In this document: positions 1 to 7,049 of the stretch, in pieces
Layout of the letters: every line of letters starts with the position of its first letter
Position numbering within the stretch: the first letter of the stretch is position 1
Assembly: GCA_900450595.1 (NCBI GenBank)
Contig: UGGS01000001.1
Coordinates: 1,178,001 to 1,242,000, forward strand
Origin: [Flavobacterium] thermophilum
GTDB taxonomy: Bacteria > Bacillota > Bacilli > Bacillales > Anoxybacillaceae
Length of the DNA: 64,000 nucleotides
Reading direction: 5' to 3'
Notes under the pieces: model-generated
What the model was told of the DNA's origin: nothing
Seen by the model: only the letters and a program-made list of their open reading frames with translations
The model's database searches: none
Made by a program: the position numbers and the translations under genes

Positions 1-31
1 GGTAGGAACCAAGCAAATCTTATGCAAAAAG

Positions 32-93
32 GACTCTCTCCCTGCTATGATGGTGATTGGCCACATCAACCGAAAACAGGAGGGAGAGAGTCC
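32..93. repeat. Inverted repeat ahead of transposase remnant
   Basis: A 13-bp arm (32-44, GGACTCTCTCCCT) is repeated as its reverse complement at 81-93, ending directly before the ATG at 94. The arms can form a stem-loop that would occlude the ribosome binding site in read-through transcripts, a known way for insertion sequences to limit transposase expression. That role is inferred. Confidence 0.5.
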
Positions 94-527
94 ATGAAAA
101 TTCAACAACATCTTACCACAGAATGGCCTGTACGAAAAGAGTTGGAGGAACAATCGTTAAGAACTCTTCAAAAGGTGTTCGTCATCTTGTTGGCCGCCCT
201 TTTGGAGGTGATCGACCAACAACTGGCGGAAGCCCGGGACAAGCACCGGTATCAGCTGAAAGACAAACGGCCGACCAAGATCCAAACGCTGTTTGGCGAA
301 GTGACCTTTCGATGGAACGACTACTATGAATTTCGTGGAGAAATGGGCGGTTGGAGGAGGAAGAGACCCGGACTGCAGCCTCGGCCAAGCCAGCTCGGAT
401 CGAACAGGCCAAACGGAAGACAGGGCGGTTGTTGGCGGATGTGATGCGTCAAAACATCCCGTATCTTCAGCGGTCATCAGGGACGCCGATGTATCAAGCG
501 CCGTCGGCACTTCGGGATGTTGGTTAG
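94..527 (+). pseudogene. ISLre2/UPF0236-type transposase remnant, internally deleted
   Basis: The start at 94 follows an AGGAGGGAGAG ribosome binding site. The first ~85 codons resemble the N-terminus of UPF0236/ISLre2-family transposases (a helical start, then a QTLFGEVTF stretch). At about position 340 the frame changes: a second frame running to a stop at 525-527 gives a basic C-terminal tail (AKRKTGRLLADVM, then RSSGTPMYQA). The intact family is about 400-500 residues, so roughly 300 codons are missing and the join is out of frame. Not functional. The family assignment rests on pattern memory and is moderate; that both halves come from one gene is inferred. Confidence 0.5.
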
Positions 528-610
528 GTGTAAAAAATGGAATACAATATCACCGCCTCAAGATGAGGGATGAGAGTCCGAAAGCGTTTGCGATATTAAT
601 TCCTGAAAAT

Positions 611-649
611 GGTTCACTAACCGTCCATTGACAACGTCCGTAGTGAACC
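611..649. repeat. 9-bp inverted repeat downstream of transposase remnant
   Basis: GGTTCACTA at 611-619 is matched by TAGTGAACC at 641-649, followed by a run of A. It has no U-run on the plus strand, so it is not a convincing terminator. It may belong to the old insertion-sequence end. Confidence 0.3.
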
Positions 650-747
650 AAAAAAAGTTCCCACAAAGTCTTGACTGACTCCGCCAAATTCGTTAAGTTT
701 AAATTAGGAAAAATTCAGAAAATATAATGATAGGGGGGAGTTAAAAG

Positions 748-1253
748 TTGGGAAACGTCTATCATTATGTTTAGGAGCCTTTCTACTCGGACTAGGATTA
801 TTTATTTCGCCTAAAGGTGCTTCCGCCCATGATATGGAAGACAATTGGGCCAATAACGACACGATCGGCTATGGATACGAGACAGACGGTGGGTATGTTT
901 TGGCCATTCAACGAATGCTAAAAGATACACCTTGGGGTTATAGTGCAGTCGACGGATATTGGGGTTCTAAAACCTATAATGGAGTGGTTAATTTTCAAAG
1001 AAACGAAGGTATAGCGGCCGATGGTATTGTTGGACCTGTTACATGGGAAGAGTTTGAGGATTATCGGGTCTATGTTGGTTATTTAGGTTCTACTCAATAT
1101 TATGAATGGAACTATAACTTAACCGATAGCTATCCGGCTACCTATTTGCGTGATGCATGTTATGGATGGTATATTGATGTAACAACTAACAATTCCGAGG
1201 ACTATTGGCATGTTGACCATGATTTTGAAAGATTAACGTACATGTGCTTATAA
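748..1253 (+). CDS. Secreted peptidoglycan-binding-domain protein with disrupted start
   Basis: The body contains one peptidoglycan-binding type 1 domain (PF01471 pattern): AIQRMLKDT, then GYWGSKTYNGVVNFQ and DGIVGPVTWEEF, about residues 20-75 from the ATG at 834. The domain binds cell-wall peptidoglycan in lysins and spore cortex enzymes; no catalytic domain follows. The frame stays open upstream of 834 and encodes a classical signal peptide (basic KR, then LCLGAFLLGLGLFI, then an Ala-x-Ala-like SPKGASAH), but has no ATG, GTG or TTG. A strong ribosome binding site (AGGGGGGAG at 732-740) precedes a TTG at 748 that is out of frame by one base. Either one base was lost after the TTG, or translation starts at 834 and the protein is cytoplasmic. 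It is followed closely by the gene at 1265. Confidence 0.6.
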
Positions 1254-1264
1254 GGGGGGTTATC

Positions 1265-1822
1265 ATGAAGAAGAAAAATCTCATAATTGGCGGTATTGTA
1301 GGAGCAGCACTTGCTGTTGTTATTTCCGGTTTTGTTTCACAAGAAAAAGCAACATCAGCAAATTCCTATCAAAACACGAAAGTGACAGAAGATACAAAAA
1401 TAAAGGTCGAACGTTTTAATGGAATTGCCCAAGACAAACTGTCGTTTAAAGCCAAAAAACCGACTGTGCTTCCGGAAGATGTGAAAGAACTTGAACCTAA
1501 AACAGAGGTAGTTACTCAAGGAGCCAAAAAACTAACGGTTGTCAAACAGGCGTGGGTGGATAAAGACGCTGATAAGAAGTTAAAGTATCAACGAAAAGAA
1601 TTGTTAATCATTCAATCCGATGATGATGGAACAGTTAAGCCGATGAATGTTCTCTCAAAAGGAGAAAAAATTCAAGTAGCTGGCGTAGATGCATGGTTGA
1701 TTAAGCGTGGCGAACATGATCCTATTCAATTGATATTTTGGAAAGATGGTCGTTACTTTAATGTCCGAGGTATGAACATTAAAGCCGACAAATTAATCAA
1801 GATTGCAGAATCCCTGCAATAA
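1265..1822 (+). CDS. Secreted protein of unknown function with DUF4367-like C-terminus
   Basis: The ATG at 1265 follows AAGGGGGG and starts a 185-residue protein. Residues 1-28 are a signal peptide or anchor (MKKKN, then LIIGGIVGAALAVVISGF). The C-terminal ~60 residues (KGEKIQVAGVDAWLI, then IQLIFWKDGRYFNVRG, then ADKLIKIAESL) have the layout of the DUF4367 domain found outside the membrane in some anti-sigma factors and lipoproteins. The gene begins 12 bases after the peptidoglycan-binding gene stops, so the two are probably co-transcribed, and it ends in a terminator. No enzymatic motif is seen. The DUF4367 assignment is by pattern and is tentative. Confidence 0.65.
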   Translation: MKKKNLIIGGIVGAALAVVISGFVSQEKATSANSYQNTKVTEDTKIKVERFNGIAQDKLSFKAKKPTVLPEDVKELEPKTEVVTQGAKKLTVVKQAWVDKDADKKLKYQRKELLIIQSDDDGTVKPMNVLSKGEKIQVAGVDAWLIKRGEHDPIQLIFWKDGRYFNVRGMNIKADKLIKIAESLQ

Positions 1823-1829
1823 TCAAAAT

Positions 1830-1853
1830 CTCGGCTATCTGCCGGGGTTTTTT
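1830..1853 (+). terminator. Rho-independent terminator
   Basis: A stem CTCGGC/GCCGGG (1830-1835 and 1841-1846, one G-U pair) with a 5-base loop is followed by GTTTTTT. It closes the 748-1822 pair. Confidence 0.65.
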
Positions 1854-1871
1854 ATCTTTTTAACATAGTTC

Positions 1872-1930
1872 CGAAAGAAGTCTCCCGCTTCAAGCGCGTG
1901 AAAGGGCATAGCCCAACGATAAGCGGGAGA
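1872..1930 (+). repeat. Left-end-like hairpin of an IS200/IS605-type element
   Basis: TCTCCCGCTT (1881-1890) pairs with AAGCGGGAGA (1921-1930), with an inner GGGC-ATA-GCCC stem. The preceding CCGAAAGAAGTCT is shared with 16930-16942, where a right end of the same type also occurs. This suggests a solo IS605-type left end. The rest of 1854-2127 holds no gene I can support. Confidence 0.35.
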
Positions 1931-2127
1931 CGAGTGTGAGTAAAATATTTGTGGGCGAAATTCAATATTGAAATTAAAAATGAAGCATATCGTTTGTTAA
2001 GGGACTTTCCCCGCCTGAAAATAGATATTTAATTCTGCTTGTAGAATGGTTGTGCCTATACCTTTTTTAATCTATTCTTATATGTTAATTGTAACGCAAT
2101 TCACTTCATATCGCCTCTTGTTTTTTT

Positions 2128-2826
2128 CTATTCCCATATCTTCGGGCTCTCTCTACCATTTTTTTCGATATAATCCCATAGCTTCGGACGATTTTCTCCA
2201 CCGTGATCGTATGAACTCATCCCGAATTTATGTGTTTTTGTCCCATTCAGCTCAACGTCCAAATCGTGCAAAATTCGATGGGCATACACCAAACCAGTTT
2301 TGTCTTTTTTACTTGTTGCAATTTCAAGAACAGCAACAAGACTTTCAAAATCCAATTTCAATTCTCTTGGATCGTCATCGATAGATAAGTTGGTCAATAA
2401 CTTGTTTTCTTCCATGGTTTTGACTTGTTCTTTGATCTCAGGAAGAATCTCCTTTGCTTCCCTAATCAAGGTGTCGGCGTGCTTCTTTTGTTGCTCCCAA
2501 TTGACGTTATCGATCCTCCCATAGGTGAGTGTATCCTCGTAAAATTTATGGTGATCCCGGACAAACTTTTGAATCCTCTCTTTCACACCCGGCTTCCAAT
2601 TCACTTTTTGCTCGATGTATTCTTTCTGTGTCCCAAAAGGAGTTCCGTCAAAGCCTTTTTTCAATTGATCCGTATCTGATCGCTGGGCTTGCTTCGGGAT
2701 TTGTGTTTCATTCTCTTGCTTAACCACCTGTTCCGTTTTCGGTCCGCTCGTATTCGGTTCTTTTGATTGTTTATCCATAGATTCAGTGCATCCCGATAAT
2801 GCAACAAGCAACGCCATTCCCACCAT
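2128..2826 (-). CDS. Putative lipoprotein, start region frameshifted
   Basis: The protein has a lipoprotein signal (MVGMALLVALSGC, lipobox LSGC), a charged low-complexity linker, and a helical domain ending in a HRILHDLDVELN stretch, then a polar tail. The linker suggests a globular domain tethered to the outer membrane face. The start chosen (ATG at 2826) has no ribosome binding site. A good site (GGGGGGATTTGTAA) precedes an ATG at 2843, but that frame hits a stop after a run of seven T on the coding strand; one extra T would join it cleanly to the lipoprotein frame. So the gene may be frameshifted, phase variable, or affected by a sequencing error. A similar helical module (IHELDKHFN) is found in the gene at 4113. 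Function unknown. Confidence 0.6.
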   Translation of the reverse strand: MVGMALLVALSGCTESMDKQSKEPNTSGPKTEQVVKQENETQIPKQAQRSDTDQLKKGFDGTPFGTQKEYIEQKVNWKPGVKERIQKFVRDHHKFYEDTLTYGRIDNVNWEQQKKHADTLIREAKEILPEIKEQVKTMEENKLLTNLSIDDDPRELKLDFESLVAVLEIATSKKDKTGLVYAHRILHDLDVELNGTKTHKFGMSSYDHGGENRPKLWDYIEKNGRESPKIWE

Positions 2827-2884
2827 TAACGAAAAAAACTCATTTACAAATCCCCCCAAAATGGTATTTGCTTCTATTGTGACA

Positions 2885-3110
2885 TACTCCCACCACCTAC
2901 GCTTCGCTTAGAGGTGGGGGCTTCTCGGGTAATCCCATCTCATGATGGGAAGTTGACCGAGCGATCCCCGTGTGCCCCACGGTTCGAGGACAAATTAGAC
3001 GATCGCCAATCGTTTCATGCCCTCATGTTTGATATTGATGGCCGCATTGACGTCCCTGTCGCTCTCGAATCCACATTCACAACGGAATGTCCGTTCAGAA
3101 AGCGATAGAG
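2885..3110 (-). ncRNA. Omega-RNA scaffold and right end of truncated tnpB element
   Basis: Downstream of, and overlapping, the 3' end of tnpB is a structured segment that ends in the hairpin CCACCT...AGGTGG (2893-2917). In IS200/IS605 and IS607 elements this location encodes the omega RNA that guides TnpB. The same right-end hairpin and the CCCCACGGTTCGA-type segment recur at 15806-15930. Conservation in a copy with no tnpB suggests the RNA or DNA end is the element core. Expression is not shown. Confidence 0.45.
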
Positions 3111-3770
3111 ACTCCTTGACTCGACCGCAACACGAACACGTTTTGGACGAGGGGAACCATTTGTCGATTTTGATCAGCTTCTTCCCCTGTTCGGCCAGCT
3201 TGTACCGAAGGAAAGTGATAAACATGCCCCAGCCGTTGTCATGAACGCGTTGACCGAAATGGAGGGCTTGGGACATCCCTTTCATGTTGAGGTCTTCGAT
3301 GACCACGCAATCATACCGTTTCGCTAATTTGTGCGACTCCTTATGCAGAAAGTCCTTGCGCTGGTTGGCAATTTTCTCATGCAGCTTCGCTACTTTCAGA
3401 CGCTGTTTGTGCCAACGATTCGAGCCTTTCTTTTTACGAGACAATTTACGCTGTTCTTTCGCTAATGTTTCCAATGCTTTGCGATAGAATCGAGGATAAT
3501 TGGCTCTCTTACCCTCGCTATCGACATACAACGTACTCATGGAAAAATCAAGCCCAACAACCGTTTGTACTTCTTTTGGGGCAGGTTGATGTTCGTACTC
3601 TGTGAGAATAGAAATATAGTATTTTCCTGTTTTGGTTTTCGTGATCGTACAAGACTTGATGATATGGTGGGCAGGGATCTCCCGATGTTGCTTGAGCTTG
3701 ATCCATTTCAGTTTGGGCAGCTTGATATAGCCATCTGAAAGCTTGCGTTTTTGGCTTGCTTGAATACGAG
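2995..3770 (-). pseudogene. tnpB: TnpB nuclease, 5'-truncated (IS605/IS1341 type)
   Basis: TnpB is the RNA-guided RuvC-like nuclease of IS200/IS605 elements. All three RuvC parts remain: GLDFS just before the internal ATG at 3540 (first Asp), VIEDLNMKGM (Glu) and DRDVNAAINI (last Asp), with a zinc finger CSCCG...CECG between the last two. The reading frame extends upstream to about 3770 (KLSDGYIKLPKLKW) and then runs into an unrelated amidase gene, so the N-terminal ~100-120 residues, including the RNA-binding part, are missing. The ATG at 3540 would give a 181-residue stub lacking the first catalytic Asp. Likely inactive. Confidence 0.75.
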
Positions 3771-4060
3771 CCGTTGTAAATGTATGACTCGAATCCCTTA
3801 CCGCCGCCGGCGTTGATGTGAATACTGCAAAAGTGATCCGCGTTTAGGCGGTTGGCAAAATCAGCGCGTTCACTCAAACCGACAAAGACGTCTTTGTCAC
3901 GAGTGAGATAGACCTTTACACCTTCATACAACTCATGAATGTAGTCGCGCGTATAGAGTGCAATTTTCAGCGTCAAATCTTTCTCACGTAAGCCATTCGC
4001 GACAGCGCCGGGATCATGGCCGCCGTGGCCGGGGTCGATGACTTGAACGAATTCAGCCAT
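3548..4060 (-). pseudogene. N-acetylmuramoyl-L-alanine amidase, 3' end replaced by tnpB DNA
   Basis: The start at 4060 follows AAGGAGGAATTGAT. The first ~95 residues are a clear Amidase_3 domain, which cuts the bond between N-acetylmuramic acid and L-alanine: VIDPGHGGHDPGA (zinc His), REKDLTLKIAL, YLTRDKDVFVGLSERADFAN and FCSIHINAGGGKGFE (second zinc His). At about 3770 the sequence passes into tnpB read in another frame, and the ORF ends at 3548 with unrelated residues. The second catalytic Glu near the domain end is therefore missing. The family is usually 180-250 residues of domain plus wall-binding repeats. Likely a dead lysin left from a prophage or an integrative element. Confidence 0.7.
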
Positions 4061-4112
4061 ATCAATTCCTCCTTCGATGTTTTGAAATAAAACGCAAACA
4101 AAAAACGCCCTT

Positions 4113-4931
4113 TTACAGGCGTCGTTCTTTTCGGATTTCATCATAAATGGTTTCAAATTGTTCGATATACTCATTATATTTGTTTGAATCGGTTTCGTTT
4201 TTCATTTTCCCAAATAGTTTGATTAACTCACTTAACTTCATCTTCATAAAAATGTCATCTTCGAGATTGTAAAAATGTCTTGAGTATGCATAACTGGCAT
4301 GCGCCATGTGAACCAAAAATCCCTCTCTGTCTCTAAACGGGGCGTATTTGTCAGAATGAAGATCCCTTTTCGTGCTTGCCAACCATGTATATACATCGTC
4401 AAATTCGCTTTTCTCAATGAAAAACGATGCTTCAGATTGTTTATTTGGAACTTCATCCACAAAATAAGTTGTGTTAAAGTGTTTATCCAACTCATGAATG
4501 GTTTGGTGAATCTCGTAAAAAATCTCATCGCCTTTGATTGCGTTGTTTTGAATCGCTTGATTCACCAGCTTTTTCACTCTGTTCAACTCATTTTTCTTTT
4601 CCCCGTCATATTTGATATTGCCCAAGTTCTTCCTGATATCGTTTAAAATTCTCTTATAATCTTCGTTACTTAAAGTCTTTCCGCCATTATCAACATTTGC
4701 TTTGTCTACAAGAACAGCAGAATTAAGATGAGCAAAGTAGAGCTCAAAATTCGATTTGTATTCAGGATGATCATGTGGATCAATTCCAACAGTCAACTGT
4801 TCTTTTTGCTCCCATTTCGATTGCTGTGTATTTGAGGATGGTTTGGCACTTTGGGCATCCTTATCGCTCATTACAAAAAACCCGATCCCTAAAACAACGG
4901 CGGCTAACAATCCAAAAGCCAATTTGCCCAA
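4113..4931 (-). CDS. Membrane-anchored protein of unknown function
   Basis: The start chosen is TTG at 4931, because GGGGGGAGG lies 7 bases upstream; an upstream TTG at 5012 lacks such a site. The 272-residue protein has one N-terminal membrane segment (LAFGLLAAVVLGIGFFVM, about residues 4-21), a Ser/Gln-rich linker, and a long helical domain. The motif EIHQTIHELDKHFN around the middle resembles HRILHDLDVELN in the lipoprotein at 2128, so the two may share a fold and be extracytoplasmic partners or paralogues. No catalytic motif is seen. Codon use is AT-rich like the rest of this island. Confidence 0.65.
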   Translation of the reverse strand: MGKLAFGLLAAVVLGIGFFVMSDKDAQSAKPSSNTQQSKWEQKEQLTVGIDPHDHPEYKSNFELYFAHLNSAVLVDKANVDNGGKTLSNEDYKRILNDIRKNLGNIKYDGEKKNELNRVKKLVNQAIQNNAIKGDEIFYEIHQTIHELDKHFNTTYFVDEVPNKQSEASFFIEKSEFDDVYTWLASTKRDLHSDKYAPFRDREGFLVHMAHASYAYSRHFYNLEDDIFMKMKLSELIKLFGKMKNETDSNKYNEYIEQFETIYDEIRKERRL

Positions 4932-5002
4932 CTCGAATCCTCCCCCCCTTGCCTTATTGGTCGTTACCATTTTAACCAATTTTTTAATTCCTTTCAAATG
5001 AA

Positions 5003-5024
5003 GGGGCGCCAATTCGGGCGCCCC
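5003..5024 (-). terminator. Strong 8-bp GC stem upstream of the 4113 gene
   Basis: GGGGCGCC (5003-5010) and GGCGCCCC (5017-5024) form a perfect stem with a 6-base loop. On the minus strand TTCATTT follows, so it may end transcripts from the 5158 gene or attenuate the next gene. The U-run is weak. Confidence 0.4.
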
Positions 5025-5037
5025 TGCCCCTTAATAA

Positions 5038-5140
5038 TCATCGATACACCATGAAAGAATATGTTGTTACCACTCCCGTATATTCTTCATTTTCTCTGGC
5101 TTGATAGTACATACGGACTCTATATCGTCCTCTTTTCTTC
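5038..5140 (-). pseudogene. Possible 3' remnant of a small secreted-protein gene
   Basis: Between two genes the minus strand is open to a stop at 5038-5040 and encodes about 30 residues with alternating beta-like character (RGRYRVRMYYQARE, then EYTGVVTTYSFM). There is a stop immediately upstream and no start codon with a ribosome binding site. It looks like the tail of a lost gene. Weak evidence. Confidence 0.2.
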
Positions 5141-5157
5141 TAGTTGTTTCATAAACC

Positions 5158-6204
5158 TTATCGTATTTCATACAGATTGGCAAAGTTTAGAAAAACATTG
5201 CTTTTTCCTTTTTTTATATCATTTAGATGAATAAAACTTTCTTCTCTTGGATTGTTGTTAATTAACAAGAAAAACCGCTCTTTGCTAGATAAAGTGATTT
5301 CTTTTGGAATAGGGATGATAAAATCCTGATCTTTTGGTTGTTCAAGCGTATAAGAACGAGGTTGTTTTCCTCTTACTCCATATATATTTCCTTCCATATC
5401 AAAAAACATGATCTCCTCCACCATTTTGTGCGGACTTTGATCAATTCGAACATACCGTGCTTTATTAACCTCTTCTACTTTTAAAGGAGTGAAACGATCA
5501 TTTAACAAAACAACAGATGGCAGACCAAACTCGTTGCTTTTACTGTTTTCCTTCTTAAATATCTTTTGAACATTATCCAATTTTATATGTGATGATATTT
5601 CAGAGAAATCATTTTTATTTCTTTTACTTACTAATACCTTCGTTACAGGTATGTTTTCCGTAAAAAATTGTTTTTGATCTTTATCAATTAAAATAGGCAA
5701 ATACTCACTAAAATCATAATTATTTGATACCTGGACACGAATCGGAATTTTTAAGGATCCGTTTCCTTTCATGTGAATATCATAATACGTATATTTTTTA
5801 TTGTTAATCGAAAATTTGATAAATTTTTGATTATGGAAAATAAACAGACGAAAGTGACGATCTCTATCTTTTAGACTATCAATGATAAAGTTGAACGTGA
5901 ATTGTTTCATTCCAGATTTTAAAGAAACAATATCAACCGATTCATTATCAATCATCCACTTTTTTTTCAGTTTCGAATCAACTGTAAATGAAGTTGCGGT
6001 ATCAGGAATAAATCCAAGCTGTTCCTGCGCATTATTTGGTATAATAAAATGTTCATTTTCATGGAAAGAGATAGTATCACTTGTATGTAAGGGTTGTCTA
6101 TTTTCTTTTTCATTTTCTTTTTTTAAAAAATTATTGCATCCTGAAAACAGCAATACAGAAAGCATGATGAGTGCTATAATCAAATAGCTTTTTTTTCGAC
6201 CCAT
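5158..6204 (-). CDS. Putative lipoprotein of unknown function
   Basis: The start at 6204 follows GAAGGTGG and gives 348 residues. Residues 1-27 form a lipoprotein signal (MGRKKSYLIIALIMLSVLLFSGC) with lipobox FSGC. The rest is mostly beta-rich with many charged residues and no cysteine cluster or catalytic motif that I recognise. It lies downstream of the secreted protein at 6283, with a symmetric terminator between them, so the two are separate transcripts or partly coupled. Low GC matches the island. Function unknown. Confidence 0.65.
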   Translation of the reverse strand: MGRKKSYLIIALIMLSVLLFSGCNNFLKKENEKENRQPLHTSDTISFHENEHFIIPNNAQEQLGFIPDTATSFTVDSKLKKKWMIDNESVDIVSLKSGMKQFTFNFIIDSLKDRDRHFRLFIFHNQKFIKFSINNKKYTYYDIHMKGNGSLKIPIRVQVSNNYDFSEYLPILIDKDQKQFFTENIPVTKVLVSKRNKNDFSEISSHIKLDNVQKIFKKENSKSNEFGLPSVVLLNDRFTPLKVEEVNKARYVRIDQSPHKMVEEIMFFDMEGNIYGVRGKQPRSYTLEQPKDQDFIIPIPKEITLSSKERFFLLINNNPREESFIHLNDIKKGKSNVFLNFANLYEIR

Positions 6205-6240
6205 TTTATCATTTTCCACCTTCCGTTTTCACCTTGATGA

Positions 6241-6274
6241 AAAAGCTCAAAATGCCTCAGCATTTTGAGCTTTT
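6241..6274 (-). terminator. Terminator after the 6283 gene
   Basis: A 14-bp perfect stem, AAAAGCTCAAAATG and its complement (6241-6254 and 6261-6274), lies directly after the gene at 6283 in transcript order and is rich in A and U on both sides. Confidence 0.75.
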
Positions 6275-6282
6275 AGTTTTTA

Positions 6283-6843
6283 TTAAAATCTTATACTATC
6301 TCCTGTATCAGCCATATAAGTATTAGTAGAAGTTGATAATGTGTGATGAGAAGTAGCTCGATATTCCCATCCAGAAGGAACACTTCCTGGATAATGAGAA
6401 ACTGTTGCTGTATCAGTAGTTCTTCCTAACCCAGTATCTTGCTTAGTACCTAGAGAGTTTCCATTAAGCATTAACGTCGTAGTTACTCCATGAGATGAAA
6501 GAGTAACTTTACTCGTCGTTTTTCCAACAGCCTTCACTTCACTAACAGGATACGCATTTGGAGTAATTCCTTTTATCGACGAAGATGCCGAAGATTCTGA
6601 AACATAAATATACGTGGAGCCTGTCCCTACTGTGGATATAGAAATTGATCCTTGAGCCGTCACTTTTCCGTTTTCTACTACTGCTCTCAAGTTTGCTTCA
6701 TTGCTATAATGGATGGCATTTTCCCATAATTTTGAAACACTGTCTTTATTCTCTTCTGCAAAAACTCCTCCTGAAGAAAAAGAAATCAAAGAAGCGGACA
6801 AAGCTGTGGCAAGTCCGAATTTCAAAAACTTCATTTTCTTCAT
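6283..6843 (-). CDS. Secreted beta-rich protein of unknown function
   Basis: This 186-residue protein has a textbook signal peptide (MKKMKFLKFGLATALSASLISF, cleavage after GVFA at about residue 29). The mature part is Ser/Thr-rich, lacks cysteine, and is predicted by eye to be beta-stranded (ISISTVGTGSTYIYVSES, SKVTLSSHGVTTTLMLNG). It has no known repeats or enzyme motifs. The mobile-element sequence at 6851 begins just 7 bases before its ATG, so the native promoter and ribosome binding site may have been replaced, and expression is doubtful. Function unknown. Confidence 0.6.
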   Translation of the reverse strand: MKKMKFLKFGLATALSASLISFSSGGVFAEENKDSVSKLWENAIHYSNEANLRAVVENGKVTAQGSISISTVGTGSTYIYVSESSASSSIKGITPNAYPVSEVKAVGKTTSKVTLSSHGVTTTLMLNGNSLGTKQDTGLGRTTDTATVSHYPGSVPSGWEYRATSHHTLSTSTNTYMADTGDSIRF

Positions 6844-6850
6844 TTCCTAT

Positions 6851-7003
6851 GGTTCATCACCAAAAGATGTACTTGACTTTTAAAGACAAACATGATAGCA
6901 ATGTTGCTCAAAGAGATGTGTGGTATAAAAAGGAAAAATGCTGTTTTGATTTTCTTTATCATAATCGTCTTTCTTTGTCAAGTACACTTTGTGGTGAAGA
7001 GCC
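6851..7003. repeat. MITE-like element related to the neighbouring ISL3 element
   Basis: Ends of about 27 bp, GGTTCATCACCAAAAGATGT... at 6851 and the reverse complement of GGCTCTTCACCACAAAGTGT... ending at 7003, closely match the ends of the ISL3-family element at 7050-8374. The 153-bp interior has no transposase. It is a non-autonomous derivative that could be mobilised in trans. No clear 8-bp target duplication is seen around it. Confidence 0.6.
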
Positions 7004-7049
7004 AATTTCATTATAAATTATTAAAAATAAACTTTCAATAGTAAATTTT

